Assembly: GCF_964355755.1 (NCBI RefSeq)
Contig: NC_092673.1
Location: 33,861,648-33,925,647 of the forward strand
Length of the DNA stretch: 64,000 nt
Direction: 5' to 3'
DNA from: Antedon mediterranea
Lineage: Eukaryota; Echinodermata; Crinoidea; Comatulida; Antedonidae
The notes under the pieces are model-generated. The model was not told the origin of the DNA and searched no databases. It worked only from the letters and a program-made list of their open reading frames with translations. This document shows positions 56,801-64,000 of the stretch, in pieces. Positions within the stretch are counted from its first letter, which is position 1. Every line of letters starts with the position of its first letter. The position numbers were made by a program, and so were the translations under genes.

Positions 56801-59800
56801 ACTGATATAATGTCTCTTCAGTATGGTAACCTTTGTGAAATCAAGCATTTGTAAACTTGTTGATTGAAAACTGAATGATGGAAAACAAATTATGAAATGC
56901 GTAGCCACTTCTCAGTAGTGTATCAAAATAGGAACATTCTGTGATACTGCATCACATGTGAAAAACACATGTGATGCTGTATAGTATTATAATCCTAACC
57001 TACTACATAATCTAACATTTCATTTTGATTTGATTTGATTTATTTCGGCATCAGTACATAAGATATCACAGACATACAATTAAAATTGACAAATATAAAA
57101 ATACCAATATAAAACAAGGATGCCAAGGATAACTCATAAAAGTCCTCTACGGACTTGTTTCCAATGAGGTCCTTACAGGCATCACATGTGAAAAACACAT
57201 TGATGCCTGTATCATATTGTAATCCTAACCTACTCCTTAACTTAACATTCCATGATACAGACATCACATGTGATATACCTGAGATGCTGTATTATGGATT
57301 TTCTTTTGATATTGGACAAATATTGTCATATGTGGAGATATAGCACTGAAAATAGGGTGCACAATGTTATATGTCTTTGTGAAATCAAACATATAAAATA
57401 TGACAAGGGTGGGTGGAAAAAGTTACAAACACATTGATGTTATAACGTGACTTATGGTCACGGAATATGGAATATCTCAAACATATATTAAGGTAATTTT
57501 GGCTGGTCACTTTGGTATTATTCAAAATATGTCCAAATATTGAATGAATGCATTGATGCTACTAAATATATAAATTATGTTGCATTTTGAGGCATATGAA
57601 GTAAATGAAACTAAACTAAATCGCAAATATCAGAATGTAATCTTTGCTGAAAATGATCAAATATGGTGTTAAAATACAGCTCATTTACATTTTACGCAAT
57701 GATGGCGCCAAGCCATCCAGGGTAAGCTTCTCCAGGTATTTGCCTTTCTTGTCTAACCTGAGAACATATTAGAAAATATGATATTGCTTGTGGGAACAAA
57801 TCACTTGAGAAATATGTTCTATATGTTAATTACAGTGCAACATTGCAGTAGTGTACAAAGTAGATACATGATTATAGCATATTTTTGATCTTTGATTTTT
57901 AACAAAAGGTTAAACTAATATTTGTTTTTAGACTATTAAGTTAATAGATATATATGTGAAGATGATGTAGATACGCCGTGATGTAGATTATTATATATAC
58001 CCATGGCTTCAGATTGTATCGTTTTTAAGGAATGTATTTTATGGTGTTTTAACTGTGTTTAATCATGGCTGGTCTTATAGTATTTTTAAAGGGTAAATAA
58101 ATACAATATATGTATACAGTATATAGCACACTCATGTTTGTGTACTCTTATGTTCTTAATCAGAGTACCACGAGAAATGACTCTGACGATATTGTGCTAG
58201 TTCTGTGGTTCATAATTATTTTGAAAAACCTGAGCTGTACTGGCGAAATCTAAAACGATTCAAACAGTACTATCTGCAGATTGGGATAAAAATATATAAG
58301 ATGTTAAAGCTGCTTACTTTTGGACTGCTTGTATTACACGTTTGTTGTCTTTTTCTTCTTGTTCGATACTATGATAACTAAATATGAAAAAATGAAAATC
58401 AAAATACAGTAATACAGAAAAACTTGGTTATTAGCAATGTTATGTTTGATATGAATAAATAAAGTAATAAATATATGAATATTCATTAGGAAATAAACAT
58501 GCTTCTGTATTCAGCAAACAAAAATTTGATATAGCAGTGGAAATACTAACTCATGTTTGTTATGAATAAATTATCAAATCAATAAATATATGAATATTCA
58601 TTAGGTCAGTAAACTCACTTTTGTATAGTAAATCAAGAACTTGGTTATCAGTGGAAATACTAACTCATGTTTGTTATGAATAAATTATCAAATTAATAAA
58701 TATATGAATATTCATTAGGTAAATAAACATGCTTCTGTATTTAGCAAACAAAAATTTGATATAGCAGTGGAAATACTAACTCATGTTATTATAAATAAAT
58801 TATCAAATCAATAAATATATGAATATTCATTAGGTCAATTAACTCACTTCTGTATAAGTAAATCAAGAACTTGGTTAGCAGTGGTAAATGTCTGATAAGT
58901 GGCAAAGAATACACTAATAAAATTAGAGTCCATTTCGCTGACAGCAACCGTCAGATTCTCTACGAGTTTTTCAAGAGTGGCAGCCTTTGTGCTGCGTACT
59001 CGGTAGATCTCCCATTCCAGGCGAGAGGGACCAGACCCATCTCCTGCGGCCTGTAAACGAAAAACAACAATTGGTTAGAATTTTGGGGTATCAGCTCTAT
59101 GCATAGCAGTAATTGAAAATAAACTTGCATATTTTGTTGAGGAAGGAACACAATTGTCTGTTCATACAGTAGGTATATTCAATGCTCTAAAACCAGACTC
59201 AATCAATCAATCAAAATTAATACCATAATCTATATCATAATAATTAACTAAAGTAAACTCATTTCATAAAAATGGATTATGATAACATACTTGCCAGAAA
59301 CATCATGAGTTAGCCCAAATGTATTTGTTTTGGGATAGCTAATGACTCACGAGTAAAGCATGGCTACCAACTCTCAACAAAATAACAATTTAGAAACGAC
59401 GATGGTGGTTTGTGGACTGTACCATTTATGAATAGGGTGTTTAATGAATTATCTACTCTTCAAAGTAAGAATAAGGCTATTGTCGGTTTATCCAGGTAAG
59501 GTCGGCACAAAATATACTGTTTCTTTTCTTAGCCAAATAGAAGCTTTTGTTGTTAAATCCAGGTAAGTACAAAATAAGATTACCACCTTTGTTTTTGTAA
59601 CCGGAACAAGGCGAAAAATGGCCCAATGCCAAGAATGTCTTTTTCAAAAAATATATACTCGTTCTACAGTACTCGTTCCCAATGTTAGCAACATCAATTT
59701 TTATGTTGGCAATAATGTACTTTAACGATGATGATGACTAATACTTCTAATCACGTTTATTGCCAACATTACTCAGACCATGATGTTTAATAGGTATAAT

Positions 59801-62800
59801 TTGATTTTATGCTCCGCGCCATCTGTCCATACATTCTTTTAAACTTTGTTTTGACATAGTGTTGTACCAATATAATGTGTGTTATATTTCCGAAGTTTGG
59901 AAATGGTGTTTTGGATATTCTTTTCAGCAACAGAAACATAGGACCAATATAGTAATTTAAGATGCAAAAACAGACTCTAACATTCCAAAACGTGATCTTA
60001 CAATTGTCACGCTGTTGCTTTACACTCTTTGCTCTCATGTCAAATACAGTACTGTAGTAATAAAATAATAATTCATATTAACCTGCAGTGCAATGGGGCT
60101 GGTCCTATTGTAGCGAATCTTCTTCAAATAGACATTGTAAATAGCGCCCTCTTCACGTTCTTCTCCCCAAAACCGAGTGGCACTATCCTAAAATATAATA
60201 ATAAATAATATTTTAAATATTTGGATGTGGCATAGATTAAACACCTAAGTGAAAACAAAATATAACAACATTCTGAATGGTCAAAAAGTTGTTTATTAAA
60301 TGTATTTATTTTAGAGCCATAAAGAAATTTCTGTAAGATTTCAATTTGTGGGAAGTCTTGTTTCATGCGTTTTCTATGAAATGATTTATTGCTTTTAAGT
60401 CTGTAAAATTTGTTAATAAAGCAATAATGCAATCAGTAAATGTCTGGCTAATTAGGATTACAATCTAATAATTAGAAGAAACATGAACCAAAGTAATTCT
60501 AAACATTCGTGTTTGATAACATAAACTTCAGGAACTCTACCTAAAGAGAGGAAAAGGTGGGTATGCTAAAGTTAAAGTCAAGTCAAGTTAATTATACTTG
60601 ATTTAAAAGTCTAAAATTTTAGCTCAGGAAAATAAAACAGTATACATTAGAATCCCTCTCCATTGTGATACTCCTATTCAGGGGACAATATGTGGCATTG
60701 TGAATCCGGTCTCAGTGTGAACGTGAATCCGGTCTCAGTGTGAACGTGAATCCGGTCTCAGTGTGAACATGAATCCGGTCTCAGTGTGAACATGAATCCG
60801 GTCTCAGTGTGAACTTGAATCCAGTCTCAGTGTGAACATAACTTAAAGCTTTAATTAAGCTTACTATAATCTATGATTTTAATGCACACTGATAATGCTA
60901 TAACTATTTTCTGATAATGCTATAACTATTTTCAGTTTCATAAAGATTGTATTGTGAAACCTTCATATCTAAGATCATGTGTGAATTGAAACTAAATTTT
61001 GATATTACTGTAACAAATATTAAAAAAAAAAAAAAAAAGATTTATTATAAATAATAATAATAAAGTTGCTGATTTACTTCTTTCGGATTCATTAGATTGG
61101 CCTGAAAAAATAATGTTTAACAATTTTTTTGTTGAAATGACATTTTAATGTAACATCAGAAATTCACTTTGACCCAAAATTGGGATAAAAAAAATTTACC
61201 TGAAAATAGTAAAATCGGTCAGACAATGGTTTTTGGTCAAAATTTAAAACCTTTTATTTTGTCTTTTTTATTTAAGTGAAATTCCCTTTTTTTTTTTTAC
61301 GGAAGTGAAAAACATTATTATTATTATTAAACTGTGAAATGGCCAATTCTAAGTCTGATTTTATTAATCTCATGTTTTTGGGGATGATACATCTTTCAAG
61401 ATTCTTAGAATTGTTTTTGCATCATGGCTTCATAATAGCACATGATAACACATATGATGACACTGGGTTTCATTTTATAATCTATTAAACAATCCATAAA
61501 GCATTGACCACAAGATTCAAAAGGAAATGACAGCAACAGAACTGAAACAATGATTAGCATATCATTTTAAAAAGATAGGTTCAGTCATTAATGTAAAAAT
61601 TAGTCAATCAATCACATGTTTGACCCCTGACACCAATTAGTAAGATCTGTCAACTGATTTACTATCACTATCACTACTACAATTAATACTATTACAGTGT
61701 CACATTTGTTTGGTTATTACACTAAAAGATTCCTAATAAGGCTCATTCCAGTAAACAATTAGTTAATTAATTAGTACATCTTTGATGTCAATTAGTACAA
61801 TATGTTTAATAACAATTGATTTATTATAATATCGCATTGTTTGTTTGTTATACCAAGGTTTCACATACCTGTACAGTAGTAGTACACACCACAGTACAGT
61901 AGTAGAGAACTGATGTGACTTTAATATGGAGATAGTAAATATTGCATGTATGAGAAGTAAAGATCACAGACGTTCCAACCTGTTACCAGTAGCGTAACAC
62001 AGGGGAACTCCAAATTTTCCCTCCAACGCTGGGTAGTGTTGTATTGGGCTGGTCATGCTCTGGTGGCCTTTAAGCTCTGGGGTCCCTGGTTTAGCCATAG
62101 AATTTTCATAGCTGTTTAGTCACTGGTTCCAACCCTCCAGATTTTTCCGGGAGCCTCCCAAATTTTCATCCAATCTCCCTATCTTCCGAATATTAACAAA
62201 AAAAGGTTCTGGATTTCACACATAATTACTGTACAACAATGAACAATGTACCTCAAGTTAACATTGAAATGCTAATGATTACGCGGCAAGGTATTTTACG
62301 TCAAATTTGTTAAAACGTGCTGAATCCATTAAAGGGCGTCAGAGCCGTCAACAATAATGCAAACCTCCCGAAATTTTTAACTTGGGTGTTTCATCATCTG
62401 TAGTCATTTAACAGAAAAAAATTGATTTATTACAATATCACATGCGGTTGTTTAATGTTATAATAGTGTTTAATATGTATCACCATGGAGAAATAAGTTC
62501 CTAACTTATTTCTCCATGGTATCACACAGCATAACAGACTACTAACTGGTCTAATCTTAATTTTTGGGCTAGCAATCTATCATCTGAAAAAGTAAAAATG
62601 TCAATGTGCATCATTTTGTTTGTCAACACTAAACGCTTTGATTACAAGTTTACAGTGTGAAAATGAATCACAATAGTAGAACACATCAACAATTGCCAAT
62701 ACCAACAAACTTTGTACATATTGTTAAAATTAATTTATGAATCCCAATCTAAAAAAATAAATAACAACTTGATCAAACATTTGCGTGTATAAAATAATGT

Positions 62801-62980
62801 AAAAAAAAGTATAAATATTACAGTACCAAAAAACACTAAACAACGGAAAATAAGATTTTATTACTTTATAGTAATACCAACCTTGGCAGTTCTAGTAGAG
62901 TGCCTCCGCACATCAGCTTTTAATTTATTTTTATCTCGCGTGTTGAACGAGTGAGTACGCATTCGTCTTTTAACAAACAT
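47884..62980 (-). CDS. rgl1: RalGDS/RGL-type Ral guanine nucleotide exchange factor, 17 exons
   Basis: Exons (minus): 62882-62980, 60083-60187, 58848-59050, 58318-58377, 55592-55773, 54314-54456, 52583-52795, 52140-52243, 51890-51974, 51532-51648, 51004-51126, 50579-50700, 50189-50305, 49467-49705, 48851-48999, 48416-48533, 47884-48095. All introns are GT-AG and phases close to 796 residues. Ras-GTP binds the C-terminal RA domain and the protein activates Ral. Seen: [17 protein letters not shown] (residue ~40), REM domain (~90-215, [26 protein letters not shown]), CDC25/RasGEF domain (~245-520, [59 protein letters not shown]), a Ser-rich linker and RA domain (~665-755). The tail [16 protein letters not shown] has an RRNS kinase-type site and ends in a class I PDZ-like SWL. 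RalGDS versus RGL1 is not settled. Confidence 0.94.
48145..48215. repeat. MITE family B, partial copy
   Basis: One arm only: ACTTGGTTCTCACTAGGACG followed by TTGACCAATCAAAAGCGA, in the last RGL intron. Confidence 0.65.
50845..50985. repeat. MITE family B, diverged copy
   Basis: TTCCCACTAGGATGCAACGG, GAGTTGACCAATGACAAACG and, inverted, TTGTCATTGGTCAAATTACT; the right end is eroded. It lies in the RGL intron between exons 50579-50700 and 51004-51126. Confidence 0.7.
53515..53700. repeat. Dispersed repeat with CCTCCGCCAAGGAGG hairpin end
   Basis: ACCTCCGCCAAGGAGGTTAT near 53514-53533, a GT-rich run, CAAAAAGTTATTGCCCGATT, and GGTGGAGGTTTGTGCTCT near 53663. I recall elements with this start from several marine animals, but could not check. 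It sits in an RGL intron. Confidence 0.55.
53715..54195. repeat. AT-rich minisatellite with higher-order period in RGL intron
   Basis: Units of about 37 bp built on ATAAGCAACATGTTTTATAG followed by TACTTAAATA. A composite block of about 200 bp (starting AGGAATAAGCAACATATTTT at about 53802) repeats almost exactly at about 54003. Confidence 0.9.
54829..54987. mobile_element. MITE family A, copy 3 (RGL intron)
   Basis: CTCTGCCTACACTACCAAAC at the left and the complement ending TTTGATAGTTCAGACAGAGC at the right, with the same central GATATGACATCATCATGTCC as copy 1. TTA lies at the right flank. Confidence 0.72.
55265..55440 (-). repeat. tRNA-derived SINE in RGL intron
   Basis: Minus strand: GTGGCACAGTGTGTTTGATG (A-box like), then CGGGAGTTCAAATCTAACAC (B-box like), then a body with CTTGGGCAAGATACTTTAC and CAGGTGTACAAATGG. 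Typical of tRNA-headed SINEs with a LINE-like tail. Confidence 0.6.
56020..56165. repeat. Degenerate tandem repeat
   Basis: Imperfect units around GGCTTATA(C/A)A(C/A)CAAGGTG and GGGTGGGGTTATATGC in an RGL intron. No coding capacity. Confidence 0.45.
56948..57252. repeat. Direct repeat pair flanking a LINE 3' tail
   Basis: A unit of about 75 bp (GCATCACATGTGAAAAACAC ... TAATCCTAACCTACT) occurs at 56948-57020 and again at 57178-57252. Between them (57020-57175) lies a LINE 3' end on the minus strand with a (TGATT)n tail and TTTATTTCGGCATCAGTACA. Confidence 0.65.
57684..57757 (-). CDS. Candidate alternative terminal exon of RGL
   Basis: After a CAG acceptor (57758-57759) and in the phase left by exon 58318-58377, the minus strand reads [20 protein letters not shown], then RKM and a TAA stop. 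Using it would end the protein after the REM domain without the catalytic part. It is not needed for the main transcript, which joins 58318-58377 directly to 55592-55773. No nearby polyadenylation signal was found and the peptide is not recognised. Confidence 0.25.
58477..58884. repeat. ~117-bp tandem array that includes the 3' end of an RGL exon
   Basis: Four units, starting at about 58477, 58594, 58706 and 58824 (shared AATATATGAATATTCATTAG), alternate in two forms. The second and fourth include CTGTATAAGTAAATCAAGAAC-type sequence, the last 35-40 bases of exon 58848-59050 with its donor. The second unit (58617-58655) therefore carries a near copy of the exon end and GTGAGT donor. Confidence 0.82.
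60700..60837 (+). repeat. 23-bp minisatellite in RGL intron
   Basis: Six units of GTGAATCCGGTCTCAGTGTG plus AAC; the last three differ only at the first base or one internal base. Confidence 0.95.
61980..62370. repeat. Dispersed repeat with GGAGCCTCCC words in RGL intron 1
   Basis: Contains ACCCTCCAGATTTTTCCGGG, GAGCCTCCCAAATTTTCATC and, further on, AAACCTCCCGAAATTTTT; looks like a decayed interspersed element. No boundaries found. Confidence 0.4.
62482..62520. repeat. Perfect 18-bp hairpin in RGL intron 1
   Basis: ACCATGGAGAAATAAGTT, a three-base spacer CCT, then the exact reverse complement. Confidence 0.95.
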
Positions 62981-64000
62981 TTTCAATCAAATAATTCTAA
63001 CTACACCACAGAAAAACCAACATAGAGATTTATATCCATTATGAATACTGTATTATTATCATCATAATACACCGACAAGCACAGTGATGAAAAAAACAGA
63101 TGCGAAATTTTCGTATTGGCGCCAAACGAAGATAATGTAAGTGACCTTGATATTGCCCTTTTCTTGAGATATATCCAGGCTCTCCGGCTCAAAACAATAG
63201 CAGTAGCTCAGCTCACAGAAACTGGAGATGTGCGAGATAAGATAAGTTTGACAAAACAAGGCCTTGAAGTGAAAAGTGTATGGCTGTTGGAGTACAGATC
63301 ATTAAATATTAAAAGCAGCCTCGCATCAGAGTAATAAACAACACATCAGGTACCAGCAAAATATTATTTGAATGATATTACTAACAGCGTGTCAGTATAG
63401 CATTATGGATACAGTTTACAATGCGGAGTGAAGATAGATCACACACGCTATAGCAAGTTCAAGGAGGGATGAATGCAAATCAAAATCGAATGAATCCTAG
63501 AATGCCAGAAGATGTATTAACTTCAATAAATCACAGATAAGAATACAGGCTGTCCATTTGCAACATCATCACACACAAAGAACTGTTTATAAAGTACTCC
63601 AGTAATAATCCAATTATGTAGCAGCACACAATGAGAAGGAAGTATTCAATTAGAAATTCACAGATTGCTTGCATGAACGCACACATGCAAATGACCCACA
63701 AAAAAATTCAAATTTAATTAACAATACACAACTAAATGCTGTAAAATGATGAAACAATTTGCTGTAACTGGTAAAATCATAAAGTTAGGTACTAAGCAGA
63801 TGTTGTACCGGAAGGAAATGCAATGGGAAATGATAAAGCCACAGATAGGATCTATCGTCCTATTGAAAGTAAGGATGCTGGTTTAACAGGAAGTGATCAT
63901 TTCAACCACTGGCCATACAGACCATTGGTACTATCCCAGCTTAATAATAAGGAAACAAAACTATCTAGGAAAACGTTAGTATTACCATTGATTTAATGGT
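62981..64000. other. Upstream region of RGL
   Basis: 5' flank of the RGL start exon (ATG at 62978-62980). AT-rich; no clear TATA or initiator. A 72-codon plus-strand frame at 63116-63334 has no recognised domain. No other gene seen. Confidence 0.4.

Noticed and set aside
63116-63334. 72-codon plus-strand frame upstream of RGL
   Set aside because: Reads fairly protein-like but no domain, no homologue I recognise and no splice evidence; could be a divergent non-coding transcript.

Overview
This is a gene-sparse, AT-rich stretch of animal nuclear DNA with spliced genes, many transposon remnants, MITEs and minisatellites. Three things suggest a marine deuterostome invertebrate, most likely an echinoderm: a NACHT-type NLR immune gene with death-fold exons, abundant TAGGCCTA-type motifs, and retroelement families typical of marine invertebrates. 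I cannot resolve the species, and all family names come from reading translations and motifs without a database search.

Layout. (1) 1-10585, minus: 5' part of an NLR-like gene (start exon, two tandem copies of a double death-effector-like exon, two tandem copies of a short linker exon, then a NACHT exon running off the left edge). All introns are phase 1. Non-LTR retrotransposon fragments sit in its introns. (2) 12.7-14.5 kb: two C/G-rich minisatellite arrays in opposite orientation, with a 418-bp foldback element filled with a 22-bp repeat between them. (3) 15508-26442, minus: one CsRn1-type Ty3/Gypsy LTR retrotransposon (two LTRs, ATTG target duplication, tRNA-Trp primer site, Gag CHHC-type motif, -1 gag/pol overlap) whose leader carries a nested non-LTR retrotransposon and a TA-flanked MITE. 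(4) 29212-30072, plus: a two-exon PLPP6-like lipid phosphatase. (5) 30.2-39 kb: gene-poor DNA with LINE, hAT and MITE remnants. (6) 39227-43913, plus: a complete six-exon peroxiredoxin-6 gene. (7) 47884-62980, minus: a complete 17-exon RalGDS/RGL-type Ral guanine nucleotide exchange factor, convergent with the peroxiredoxin gene.

The genes do not form a pathway: innate immunity (NLR), isoprenoid-lipid phosphatase (PLPP6), antioxidant/phospholipase (PRDX6) and Ras-to-Ral signalling (RGL). Exon joins for PLPP6, PRDX6 and RGL were checked by phase: each closes in frame (200, 220 and 796 residues). The main points of interest are the duplicated exon modules of the NLR gene, the datable nested insertions in the CsRn1-type element, the foldback/minisatellite complex, and a tandem array that includes the 3' end of a coding exon in RGL.
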